Source: Nitrospirae bacterium GWC2_57_9
GTDB taxonomy: Bacteria > Nitrospirota > UBA9217
Assembly: GCA_001805085.1 (NCBI GenBank)
Contig: MHEA01000117.1
Span: 175-19,155 of the forward strand
Direction: 5' to 3'
Length of the DNA: 18,981 bases
The translations under genes and the position numbers were made by a program. This document shows, in pieces, positions 1 through 8,257 of this stretch (the stretch's first letter is position 1; each line of letters opens with the position of its first letter). Under the pieces are notes generated by a model. It was not told where the DNA came from. It searched no databases and saw nothing but the letters and a program-made list of their open reading frames with translations.

Positions 1-460
1 CTGCCTGGAGGGCTTCCCGCAGCGCCGCCACGTCCCCCAGCAGGTCCCGCGCCGACGCGTTGATCAAAGCATGGGAATTCCTGGTGTGTTCGCACAAGCG
101 GGTGATGGACTCAACCAGCTCCTTCAGCATGGGATCGTCCGACTCCCGGAGCCTGAGCGAGACCGAGATATCGCCCTGGGCGAGCAGATCGATGGCACGG
201 CGGATCCGGACCATGGGGCCCACGAAGGAGTGGGAGTAGATGGTGCCGACAACGCCGATGAAGATCAGAAGGGTTATCAGGGAGATGGGAAGAAAAACGG
301 GAAGCTGGAGGATCTCGGCAAGCTTCTGGAACACCCGCAGCAGCAGCGTGTATGCCATCAGCACAAAGATAAGGAAGATGATGAACCGTGATTGCGGCCC
401 CGCCACATTCAGGTATCCCTTCCCACGGCCGAGAATGGTTCTCTTTGAGTTGTTGGACAT
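1..460 (-). CDS. HAMP-domain two-helix membrane protein (N-terminal part, cut by window edge)
   Basis: Reading the minus strand from the ATG at 460 gives an open frame of 153 codons that runs off the window, so the C-terminus is missing. The product begins MSNNSKRTILGRGKGYLNV. It has two hydrophobic helices at about residues 26-44 and 54-75, then a HAMP-like linker (VGPMVRIRRAIDLLAQGDIS, about residues 80-99) and an amphipathic helix. HAMP linkers pass signals from membrane helices to cytoplasmic output domains in chemoreceptors and histidine kinases. The loop between the helices is only about ten residues, so there is no sizeable periplasmic sensor domain. The output domain lies outside the window, so receptor, kinase or stand-alone HAMP protein cannot be decided. 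A strong promoter lies upstream (524-552). The ribosome binding site is weak. Confidence 0.8.
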   Translation of the reverse strand, partial: MSNNSKRTILGRGKGYLNVAGPQSRFIIFLIFVLMAYTLLLRVFQKLAEILQLPVFLPISLITLLIFIGVVGTIYSHSFVGPMVRIRRAIDLLAQGDISVSLRLRESDDPMLKELVESITRLCEHTRNSHALINASARDLLGDVAALREALQA

Positions 461-501
461 GTTTGTCTCAGTTCCGTATCAGAACAGGGATCTCGACAAG
501 G

Positions 502-523
502 TGCCCTGCCATAAACCAGGGCA
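502..523. promoter_or_regulatory. Inverted repeat at the HAMP-gene transcription start (candidate operator)
   Basis: TGCCCTG (502-508) and CAGGGCA (517-523) form a perfect 7-bp inverted repeat around an 8-nt centre. It directly abuts the -10 box at 524-529 and covers the expected transcription start. That placement suits a repressor operator. It could equally be a short hairpin in the leader RNA. Confidence 0.4.
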
Positions 524-552
524 ATTATACTGTTAATTGCAGAACCGGTCAA
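524..552 (-). promoter_or_regulatory. Sigma-70 promoter of the HAMP-protein gene
   Basis: On the minus strand a TTGACC -35 box (552-547) is followed after exactly 17 nt by a perfect TATAAT -10 box (529-524). The predicted transcription start is near 517, leaving a leader of about 57 nt before the ATG at 460. Confidence 0.65.
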
Positions 553-566
553 GGTCATATTTTGCC

Positions 567-595
567 TTGAAGTAGCCCCGGCCCTGTGGTACAGT
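567..595 (+). promoter_or_regulatory. Candidate promoter of moaA-moaC
   Basis: TTGAAG (567-572), a 17-nt spacer and TACAGT (590-595) make a moderate sigma-70 match. Transcription would start at about 602, which is the first base of the moaA ATG. No Shine-Dalgarno precedes that ATG, so a leaderless message is possible. Confidence 0.4.
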
Positions 596-601
596 TTTCC
601 C

Positions 602-1600
602 ATGGCGCTCGTAGACCAGAACAAACGCTCCATCGATTATCTGCGCGTTTCGATCACCGACCGCTGCAATCTTTCCTGCCTGTATTGCAAACCCCGTTCC
701 GGTATGAGTACTCTCCCCCACTGCGAGATACTTCAGTACGAAGAGATCCTCCGGATAATCTCGGTCGCTGTGCCGCTCGGCATCGCTCATGTCCGCATTA
801 CCGGCGGCGAACCCCTGATCCGGCGCGGGGTACTGGGTTTCATCCGGTCCCTGGGCACGGTCCCGGGGATCGAGGACATCAGCCTTACTACGAACGGCGT
901 GCTGCTGGAAAGCAAGGCGCGTGATCTTCGGGAAGCGGGGATCCGGAGGCTCAACGTCAGCCTCGACTCGCTTAAGCCCGAACGCTTCGCGCAGATCACG
1001 GGCAAAGACAACTGGCGCGAGGTCTGGCGGGGGATCGAGCGGGCCCAGCAGGCCGGCTTCGAGCCGCTCAAGATCAACATGGTGCCGGTGAAGGGCGTCA
1101 ATGACGACGAGATCCTCTCCTTCGCCCGGCTGACCCTGGAGCGCGCGCTGCATGTCCGTTTCATCGAGTTCATGCCCATTGGCGCCGACGACCGGTGGCG
1201 CAGGGATACGTGCGTGAGCGCCGCTCAGGTGCAGGAGGTGATCGAGCGGGAGTTCGGACCGCTCATTCCCTTTTCCACGAAACGCTCTGCCGGGCCGTCC
1301 GCGAACCATCAGATCCCGGGCGCACGCGGCGTCATCGGGTTCATCAGTCCCATCAGCAAGCATTTCTGCGCGGCCTGCCGGCGCCTCCGGCTCACCGCCG
1401 ACGGCAAGATCCGGCCCTGTCTCCTTTCCGATACCGAGATTGACATGAAGGCGCCGCTGCGCGCCGGCTGCAGCGACGCCGAGATCGAGCGGCTGCTGAG
1501 GCTGGCGCTGCAGATCAAGCCCGAACGGCACCATCTCACGGACGCGGACAGCGGACCCGGGGCCTGTTTTGAGCGGACGATGTCGCGCATAGGAGGATGA
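602..1600 (+). CDS. moaA: GTP 3',8-cyclase MoaA
   Basis: Radical SAM enzyme that converts GTP to 3',8-cyclo-GTP, the first step of molybdenum cofactor synthesis in the cytoplasm. The 332-residue length is normal for the family. The N-terminal CxxxCxxC motif (C22, C26, C29) binds the SAM [4Fe-4S] cluster, and GGEP is at 68-71. The second cluster motif CxxCx13C (C256, C259, C273) is complete. The protein ends in Gly-Gly, the conserved MoaA tail that contributes to catalysis. The stop codon overlaps the first possible moaC start (ATGA at 1597-1600), so the two genes are one operon. No clear Shine-Dalgarno precedes the ATG and no other in-frame start fits better. MoaE, MoaD and later pathway enzymes are not in the window. 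Confidence 0.97.
   Translation: MALVDQNKRSIDYLRVSITDRCNLSCLYCKPRSGMSTLPHCEILQYEEILRIISVAVPLGIAHVRITGGEPLIRRGVLGFIRSLGTVPGIEDISLTTNGVLLESKARDLREAGIRRLNVSLDSLKPERFAQITGKDNWREVWRGIERAQQAGFEPLKINMVPVKGVNDDEILSFARLTLERALHVRFIEFMPIGADDRWRRDTCVSAAQVQEVIEREFGPLIPFSTKRSAGPSANHQIPGARGVIGFISPISKHFCAACRRLRLTADGKIRPCLLSDTEIDMKAPLRAGCSDAEIERLLRLALQIKPERHHLTDADSGPGACFERTMSRIGG
1591..1596 (+). promoter_or_regulatory. Shine-Dalgarno that decides the moaC start
   Basis: A perfect AGGAGG lies inside the last codons of moaA. It touches the ATG at 1597 with zero spacing, which is unsuitable for initiation there. It sits 9 nt before the GTG at 1606, a normal distance. Confidence 0.75.
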
Positions 1601-1605
1601 AGGCG

Positions 1606-2097
1606 GTGACGAAGGGGAAACTGACCCATCTGGACGAGCAGGGCAGGGCGCGCATGGTCGACGTTTCCGCCAAAAATGATACGGCACGGGAGGCTGTGGC
1701 CGAGGGCCGCATCAGCATGCAGCCGGAGACCCTGGACCTGATCCTGGAGGGCAACATCGCCAAAGGGGACGTGTTCGGCGTGGCCCGGATCGCCGGGATC
1801 ATGGCGGCAAAGAAGACGGCCGACCTGATCCCCCTGTGCCATCCCCTCAGCCTGTCGTCCGTTGAGGTCTCCCTCGAGCCGGACCGGTCGGGCTCCTGCG
1901 TCATAGTCCGCGCCGCGGCCAGGACCACCGGAAAGACAGGCGTGGAGATGGAAGCCCTGACCGCCGTTGCCGCGGCCTGCCTCACCATCTATGACATGTG
2001 CAAGGCCGTGGACCGACTGATGGTCGTGGGCGATGTCCGCCTGATGAGGAAGAGCGGCGGCAAGAGCGGCACCTTTGAACGGGACCGGGAGCCGTGA
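1606..2097 (+). CDS. moaC: Cyclic pyranopterin monophosphate synthase MoaC
   Basis: Acts directly after MoaA, converting 3',8-cyclo-GTP to cyclic pyranopterin monophosphate. Family motifs are intact: LCHP (77-80), GKTGVEMEALT (109-119), YDMCK (129-133) and the lysine-bearing KSGGKSG (149-155). The GTG at 1606 is preferred over the ATG at 1597 for two reasons. The AGGAGG at 1591-1596 is correctly spaced only for the GTG. The resulting N-terminus (MTKGKLTHLDEQG) also starts where known MoaC proteins start. The product is 163 residues, close to the usual 158-162. Using the ATG would add three residues and give an ATGA overlap with moaA. Confidence 0.95.
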   Translation: MTKGKLTHLDEQGRARMVDVSAKNDTAREAVAEGRISMQPETLDLILEGNIAKGDVFGVARIAGIMAAKKTADLIPLCHPLSLSSVEVSLEPDRSGSCVIVRAAARTTGKTGVEMEALTAVAAACLTIYDMCKAVDRLMVVGDVRLMRKSGGKSGTFERDREP

Positions 2098-2140
2098 GAA
2101 ATCCCGTGCCGGCCCAGCCGTTGAAAAAACGATTTCGCAG

Positions 2141-2161
2141 GTACCCGCAAGGGTGCGTTTC
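2141..2161 (+). terminator. Weak candidate terminator after moaC
   Basis: GTACCC and GGGTGC (2141-2146 and 2151-2156, one G-T pair) close a GCAA tetraloop and are followed by GTTTCTT. The stem is only 6 bp and the U-tract is interrupted. Confidence 0.3.
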
Positions 2162-2206
2162 TTATCCCGGCTTTTCAGCAAATGCAAGAAACCCAAGTGT
2201 GATACA

Positions 2207-2279
2207 GTTGAATTCTGGAGTGAGCGCATTCCCCGTCCCGCCATGGCGGGACTGCGGGGTTAGCGAGCGAATACGATAA
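2207..2279. repeat. Palindrome-centred intergenic element
   Basis: The 301-bp gap between moaC and the DUF72 gene holds no credible gene. Its centre is a perfect 18-bp palindrome at 2235-2252 (GTCCCGCCATGGCGGGAC). CCCC (2231-2234) and GGGG (2256-2259) flank it, and similar GAGCGCATT / GCGAGCGAAT words lie on the two sides. The structure resembles dispersed palindromic (REP-like) units, but no second copy occurs in this window, so its repeat status is inferred. Confidence 0.4.
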
Positions 2280-2303
2280 TGTTCCAACCTTAAGAATCGA
2301 GAG

Positions 2304-2344
2304 TCCCTGCAGATGCCTATGCGAACCTTCATTTGCTGCAGGGA
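2304..2344. repeat. Inverted repeat upstream of the DUF72 gene
   Basis: TCCCTGCAG (2304-2312) and CTGCAGGGA (2336-2344) are perfect 9-bp arms around a 23-nt centre. There is no U-tract after the right arm, so it is not a standard terminator. It may belong to the palindromic element just upstream or be a regulatory hairpin. Confidence 0.4.
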
Positions 2345-2398
2345 GCTTCAATAAAAGGCTTTACCCCAGAATGACCCCATCCCGGAGTATTTGCAGCC

Positions 2399-3124
2399 AT
2401 GCCCGAACTCGCCATAGGATGCAGCGGCTTCAGCTATAAGCACTGGAAAAAGGTCTTCTATCCTGCCGACCTCCCCGAACGCAAGTGGCTCGAATATTAC
2501 AGCACGGTCTTCTCGAGCGTCGAACTGAACGTCACTTTTTACCATCTTCCGTCTCCGGCCGCGTTCCAAAGCTGGTACCGGGACACCCCGGAAGGGTTCA
2601 CCTTCGCCGTAAAAGGCAGCAGATACATCACCCATGTGAAGAGGCTGGTGGACCCGGCGGAGCCGCTCAAGAAGTTTTTTGAGGGAGCGAACCTGCTGAA
2701 GGAAAAGATGGCCGTTGTTCTCTGGCAGTTCCCCCCCTCCTTCAAACTGAATCATCCCCGTTTTTCGGCGTTCCTCGACCGGCTCGAACGGTATCCCTTC
2801 CGCCATGCCTTCGAGTTCCGGAACGAAAGCTGGATCGTTTCGGAGGTGATCGACCTCTGCCGCGACCGCGGGGCCGCCCTCTGCATGGCCGACTCGCCGC
2901 AGTTCAATGATGACCTTCCCGTCACCGCTGATTTCGTTTACCTGCGCCGGCACGGGCAGGCCGCAAGCCATGAAGGCAGTTATTCAAAAGGTCAGCTCGC
3001 CCGCGACGCGGCGCGGATCAGGAGCTACCTGAAGCAGGGGAAGGATGTTTTCATCTATTTCAACAACGACCCCCACGGCTACGCCCCGGCGAATGCGCGC
3101 GACCTTGCGGCCCTGCTCGCCTGA
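2399..3124 (+). CDS. DUF72 (YecE-like) family protein
   Basis: A 241-residue protein with the hallmarks of the DUF72/YecE TIM-barrel family. These are IGCSGFSYKHW near the N-terminus, VELNVTFYHLP (about 41-51), FAVKGSRYITH (about 69-79), LWQFPPSF (about 108-115), FEFRNESW (about 138-145) and the C-terminal YFNNDPHGYAPANA. Length is normal. The family is widespread and has no firmly established biochemical role. A modest ribosome binding site (CGGAG, 2383-2387) lies 11 nt before the ATG. It is probably cotranscribed with the small gene 44 nt downstream, and nothing in the context explains its job. Confidence 0.9.
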   Translation: MPELAIGCSGFSYKHWKKVFYPADLPERKWLEYYSTVFSSVELNVTFYHLPSPAAFQSWYRDTPEGFTFAVKGSRYITHVKRLVDPAEPLKKFFEGANLLKEKMAVVLWQFPPSFKLNHPRFSAFLDRLERYPFRHAFEFRNESWIVSEVIDLCRDRGAALCMADSPQFNDDLPVTADFVYLRRHGQAASHEGSYSKGQLARDAARIRSYLKQGKDVFIYFNNDPHGYAPANARDLAALLA

Positions 3125-3168
3125 TCAAGCCTCTTGAAAAGCATGAAGCGAAGTCGTATAAAAAGTGT

Positions 3169-3441
3169 ATGAAGAAAAAATTGCTCGAAGAGGAAAAGAG
3201 AATGAGGCGGCTCCGGTTCATCGTGGATCTTGCTCAGGCCGTTCTGATGCAGCAGAACGACCTGACCCTGCGGGAGGCCTTCGACATCATGCAGGACACC
3301 AAGAAGGCTGCGCTGAACCTGTTTCCCGACAAAGAATCCGTGTATGAACTGATTTACGCCCCCCGATTCCGCAGAATCATCTCCGAACGTTTTGTGATCC
3401 CCGGCGGACTTCTCCGGTCCAAAGAGCACCTCTCGTCTTAG
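3169..3441 (+). CDS. Small conserved-looking hypothetical protein
   Basis: Encodes up to 90 residues with a strongly charged N-terminus and a mixed helical body (LRFIVDLAQAVLMQQNDLTL, then YELIYAPRFRRIISERF). I see no signal peptide, membrane helix or cysteine, and I do not recognise the family. Two starts compete. The ATG at 3169 has almost no ribosome binding site. The ATG at 3202 (79 residues) has AGAGG (3189-3193) 8 nt upstream and may be the true start. The body looks like a real protein rather than a shadow, and nothing overlaps it on the other strand. It lies 44 nt after the DUF72 gene and just upstream of the CIRCE-controlled hsp20 promoter. Confidence 0.65.
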   Translation: MKKKLLEEEKRMRRLRFIVDLAQAVLMQQNDLTLREAFDIMQDTKKAALNLFPDKESVYELIYAPRFRRIISERFVIPGGLLRSKEHLSS

Positions 3442-3495
3442 TCCCGTTTGAAGCAGCTGTAACAAAATAATAATAAAAAACAATAAGTTGGCACT

Positions 3496-3522
3496 TTAGC
3501 ACTCGCCTTGACAGAGTGCTAA
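3496..3522. promoter_or_regulatory. CIRCE operator (HrcA-binding site) of hsp20
   Basis: A perfect CIRCE element: TTAGCACTC (3496-3504), 9 nt, GAGTGCTAA (3514-3522). HrcA, encoded 0.8 kb downstream, is the known repressor of this site. Here the operator covers the -35 box. Confidence 0.97.
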
Positions 3523-3536
3523 ATGTGTGGTATAAG
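3508..3536 (+). promoter_or_regulatory. Sigma-70 promoter of hsp20
   Basis: A consensus TTGACA (3508-3513) lies inside the CIRCE centre and right arm, followed after 17 nt by TATAAG (3531-3536). The A-rich stretch at 3460-3487 could act as an UP element. The predicted start is near 3543, about 22 nt before the hsp20 ATG. Confidence 0.85.
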
Positions 3537-3564
3537 AGAACTATCAAGAAAGGAGGGATTGCTT

Positions 3565-4086
3565 ATGAAGGGCATTGCCAGGTGGGATCCCTTCCGGATG
3601 ATGCGGAGATGGGACCCCTTCAGCGAGCTTCGCGAAATGCAGTATGAAATGGACCGATTGCTTGACCGGTTCAGCAGGGACGTGCCCGCGGCCACGGAGC
3701 CTTTCGGGGGCTGGATCCCGGCGGTGGAGACGTACAAAAAGGGCAATGACGTCGTGTTCAAATGCGAGCTGCCCGGGGTCGACCCGAAGGAAGTGGATGT
3801 CACCGTGGATGAAACGGGACGGCAGCTGATCATCAAGGGCGAGCGGAAGACGGAAAAGGATGCCAAGGACGAGGACTATATCCATCGAGAACTGACTTAT
3901 GGATCCTTTGAGAGGCGCTTTACGCTGCCCGAGGGTGTAAAGACCGACCATATCAAGGCTAAATTCTCGAACGGCATGCTGGAAATAACAGTACCGGTTC
4001 CGGAGATCGGGACCAAAGCGAAGAAGATAGAGGTCGAGACACCGATGATGATCGAAGGAGAGAAGGGTGTCAAAAAGGCAGCCTGA
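3565..4086 (+). CDS. Small heat-shock protein, Hsp20 / alpha-crystallin family
   Basis: An ATP-independent holdase that binds unfolding proteins and passes them to DnaK. The 173-residue product has a short N-terminal arm with a doubled RWDPF motif, an alpha-crystallin domain (about residues 45-150, with VFKCELPGVDPKEVDVTV and the NGMLEITVPVP signature) and a C-terminal IEV (IxI-type) anchor. The ATG at 3565 is chosen because AGGAGG (3551-3556) lies 8 nt before it. An in-frame ATG at 3523 lies upstream of the predicted transcription start and is excluded. The gene is transcribed alone, between a CIRCE-controlled promoter and a strong terminator, so HrcA should repress it directly. Confidence 0.96.
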   Translation: MKGIARWDPFRMMRRWDPFSELREMQYEMDRLLDRFSRDVPAATEPFGGWIPAVETYKKGNDVVFKCELPGVDPKEVDVTVDETGRQLIIKGERKTEKDAKDEDYIHRELTYGSFERRFTLPEGVKTDHIKAKFSNGMLEITVPVPEIGTKAKKIEVETPMMIEGEKGVKKAA

Positions 4087-4105
4087 TCAATACCAGGAGC
4101 GACGC

Positions 4106-4142
4106 CATCCCGCACCCGGGCAGGGTGCGGGATGTTTTTTTT
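4106..4142 (+). terminator. Strong intrinsic terminator of hsp20
   Basis: CATCCCGCACCC (4106-4117) and GGGTGCGGGATG (4123-4134) are perfect 12-bp arms around a 5-nt loop, followed directly by eight T residues (4135-4142). Confidence 0.95.
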
Positions 4143-4184
4143 GGCGGATCGGATGGCGGGTTCCGGGTTGCGGGAAATAACTGC

Positions 4185-4213
4185 TTGACACATAAAAATA
4201 CCTATGTTAAATT
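4185..4213 (+). promoter_or_regulatory. Sigma-70 promoter of hrcA-grpE-dnaK
   Basis: TTGACA (4185-4190), a 17-nt spacer and TAAATT (4208-4213). The predicted start, near 4220, falls inside the following CIRCE element. Confidence 0.8.
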
Positions 4214-4214
4214 A

Positions 4215-4241
4215 TTAGCACTCTATGTCAAAGAGTGCTAA
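4215..4241. promoter_or_regulatory. CIRCE operator (HrcA-binding site) of the hrcA operon
   Basis: A second perfect CIRCE: TTAGCACTC (4215-4223), 9 nt, GAGTGCTAA (4233-4241). It starts just after the -10 box and spans the transcription start, so HrcA represses its own operon. Confidence 0.97.
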
Positions 4242-4276
4242 TTCTCAGTATTTCTGCGAGAAACGAGTACTATTTT

Positions 4277-5332
4277 ATGGAGTTAGATGAAAGAAATAAG
4301 AGGGTACTGCAGGCGGTCATTGACAGCTATATTGCCAATGGTTCTCCGATCGGCTCGAACGTTCTGATCAAACGGTACGATTTCGGAGTGAGTTCGGCCA
4401 CGGTCAGGAACATCATGGCGGAACTGGAGGAAATGGGGTATTTGACCCATCCTCATACTTCCGCAGGGAGGATCCCGACCGACCTCGGTTACCGCTACTA
4501 CATCGACAGCCTGATCAGCATCGAGAACGACAGCGACGACCTGGAAGACCAGTTGCGGCAGGTATCGGACGCTCCGGGGCTGCAGGGCGAAGACCTGGAA
4601 GGCCTGATGCAGGAAGCCAGCCGCTTTCTTGCGACCCTGTCCCACTGCGCAGGCGTCGTAATCTCGCCTGTCGAGCCGGAGGGCCGGTATAAGCATATCG
4701 AGTTCGTGCGGCTGCGCGGACGTCAGGTGCTGCTCATCTTTGTCACGAGCACCGGGATGGTCCAGAACAAGCTGATCGACCTGGACGAGTCGATCACGCA
4801 GCACGACCTGAACTACTTCAGCGCGTACCTCGATGAAGAGCTGGAGCACTGGACGCTTGCCGACATCCGCCAGCGGCTGCTGGACAAGCTGCAGGAAGAG
4901 AAGCTTTTGTTCGGGCGCCTCATGGAGGAGACCTACCGCGCAAGCCAGGAAGTGCACGAACGGGATGCCGAAAAGGTATATATCGGCGGCGCATCGCAGG
5001 TCATGGAGAGTCCCGAGTTCGCGAACGTGGAAAAGATGCGGACCCTGTTCAAGGCCTTTGAGGACAAGTACAAGCTGTTGAAAGTGCTCGACCGCAGCGT
5101 AGCGGCCGACGGCATCAAGGTCTTTATCGGGTCGGAAAATCCGCTCTATGAGATGCAGGGGTGCAGCATGGTGGTCGGCAGCTACCGGGCCGGAACGAAC
5201 ATCATCGGGACACTGGGGGTCATAGGGCCGACGAGGATGCAGTACAAGCAGGTGATCCACGTGGTCGACTACACCGCGAGGCTGCTGTCAAGACTGCTGG
5301 GAGAACGATATCAACGAGGTTTGGATAGATGA
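4277..5332 (+). CDS. hrcA: Heat-inducible transcription repressor HrcA
   Basis: Represses heat-shock genes by binding CIRCE; its folding depends on chaperone availability. The 351-residue product has the N-terminal winged helix (LDERNKRVLQAVIDSYIANG, then SSATVRNIMAELEEMGYL and HTSAGRIPTDLGYRYYID) and the GAF-like and dimerisation regions behind it, at normal family length. The ATG at 4277 gives the standard N-terminus. The in-frame GTG at 4235 lies inside the CIRCE operator and is excluded. The ribosome binding site is weak, which may keep repressor levels low. The stop overlaps the grpE start (ATGA, 5329-5332), indicating translational coupling. Confidence 0.97.
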   Translation: MELDERNKRVLQAVIDSYIANGSPIGSNVLIKRYDFGVSSATVRNIMAELEEMGYLTHPHTSAGRIPTDLGYRYYIDSLISIENDSDDLEDQLRQVSDAPGLQGEDLEGLMQEASRFLATLSHCAGVVISPVEPEGRYKHIEFVRLRGRQVLLIFVTSTGMVQNKLIDLDESITQHDLNYFSAYLDEELEHWTLADIRQRLLDKLQEEKLLFGRLMEETYRASQEVHERDAEKVYIGGASQVMESPEFANVEKMRTLFKAFEDKYKLLKVLDRSVAADGIKVFIGSENPLYEMQGCSMVVGSYRAGTNIIGTLGVIGPTRMQYKQVIHVVDYTARLLSRLLGERYQRGLDR

Positions 5333-5937
5333 TAAAGGACGAAATGAAGGACGAACGGGACGATAGCGAGGAGAAAACGGAAGAAGAGGCCGGGGAAGCC
5401 GCCTCTTCCGAACAGGACGGCGCAGCGGCAGCGGAAGAACGGGAAAAGCTCGTGCAGGCCCTGGAGCAGAAGACGAAGGAGGCGGCCGAGGCGAACGAGA
5501 AGTACCTGCGGACCTATGCGGATTTTGAGAACTACCGCAAACGGATGCAGCGGGACCTCGCCGAGTTCCGGAAATACGCCAATGAGCAGCTCGTGCTCGA
5601 GTTGCTGCCCGTGGTGGACCACCTGGGGCTGGCACTGAAGCACGGCGCAGAGGCAGGCGAGGCCGCGCAGGGACTGCAGCAGGGGGTCGAACAGGTGTAT
5701 AAGCAGCTCCGGGACGTGCTCGAAAAGTCGGGGGTCAAGCGGTTTTCCGCGGAAGGTGAACCTTTTGATCCGGCAAAACACGAAGCCATGATGCAGGTCT
5801 TGACGGCAGATGTGCCGGAGAATACGGTGGTCCAGGTGTTCCAGGACGGATACCTGTACCACGAGAAAGTGCTTCGTCATGCAAAGGTAAGCGTATCGAA
5901 AAAACCCCAGCCCGAACCGGTTGGGAGCAACGCATAG
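5329..5937 (+). CDS. grpE: Nucleotide exchange factor GrpE
   Basis: Releases ADP from DnaK and resets the chaperone cycle. The product is 202 residues. A highly acidic, low-complexity head (about 1-45) precedes a long coiled-coil helix containing YLRTYADFENYRKRMQRDL. The C-terminal beta domain carries GEPFDPAKHEAMMQV and GYLYHEKVLRHAKVSVSK, both typical of GrpE. It overlaps the hrcA stop by 4 nt, and GAGG (5316-5319) lies 9 nt before the ATG. dnaK follows after 67 nt with no terminator between, so the genes form one CIRCE-controlled operon. Confidence 0.97.
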   Translation: MIKDEMKDERDDSEEKTEEEAGEAASSEQDGAAAAEEREKLVQALEQKTKEAAEANEKYLRTYADFENYRKRMQRDLAEFRKYANEQLVLELLPVVDHLGLALKHGAEAGEAAQGLQQGVEQVYKQLRDVLEKSGVKRFSAEGEPFDPAKHEAMMQVLTADVPENTVVQVFQDGYLYHEKVLRHAKVSVSKKPQPEPVGSNA

Positions 5938-6004
5938 GGTATGCATCTCGGTAAACGGCAGCTGGTTGCAGCAATACCATCATGGAGATCTTAAGGAGGA
6001 AGAA

Positions 6005-7933
<1,929 letters not shown>

Positions 7934-7950
7934 ATCGAAGATCCATGAGC

Positions 7951-7992
7951 GAGGATAGCGGTGTCCGAGAGGCACCGCTATCCTCTTTTTTT
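7951..7992 (+). terminator. Strong intrinsic terminator of the hrcA-grpE-dnaK operon
   Basis: GAGGATAGCGGTG (7951-7963) and CACCGCTATCCTC (7973-7985) form perfect 13-bp arms. The loop can close further as CC-GAGA-GG, a GNRA-type tetraloop. Seven T residues follow (7986-7992). Confidence 0.95.
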
Positions 7993-8026
7993 GAGTTAAA
8001 GGCGACGCCTAAAAGAAGCAATTTTT

Positions 8027-8116
8027 ACCGCGAAGACGCCAGGGACGCAAGGAAACCGTAAAACAGGCAATCAAGTTCTGTTTTTGACCTCCTCGCGTCC
8101 TTCGCGCCTCTCGTGC
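8027..8116. repeat. CGAAG-type imperfect inverted repeat between dnaK and dnaJ
   Basis: The 324-bp dnaK-dnaJ gap holds no gene. After the terminator, the left arm 8027-8053 (CGCGAAGACGCC, GGGACGCAAGG) mirrors the right arm 8088-8116 (CCTCGCGTCCTTCGCGCC). The arms are made of a GCGAAGG-like word repeated about every 8-9 nt. The same design recurs in three other gaps of the window. Confidence 0.55.
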
Positions 8117-8178
8117 CCAGCGATTACGGAAGTGCAGGATATCGCGGTGGACGGTATCGTCTTTGATTGTAAAAAAGT

Positions 8179-8208
8179 TTGCATCGCCTGCCTCAGATGA
8201 AGTAGAAT
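8179..8208 (+). promoter_or_regulatory. Candidate promoter of dnaJ
   Basis: TTGCAT (8179-8184), an 18-nt spacer and TAGAAT (8203-8208) lie about 50 nt before the dnaJ start. No CIRCE sequence is present. Confidence 0.4.
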
Positions 8209-8257
8209 CAGGGGCTTTCAAGCCATCCGGACAGGATCCGGACTCAAGAAGGGGACC

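Noticed and set aside
3488..3504. TTGGCAC upstream of hsp20 as a sigma-54 -24 box
   Set aside because: The matching -12 TTGC is absent at the required spacing, while a full sigma-70 promoter and CIRCE explain the region.
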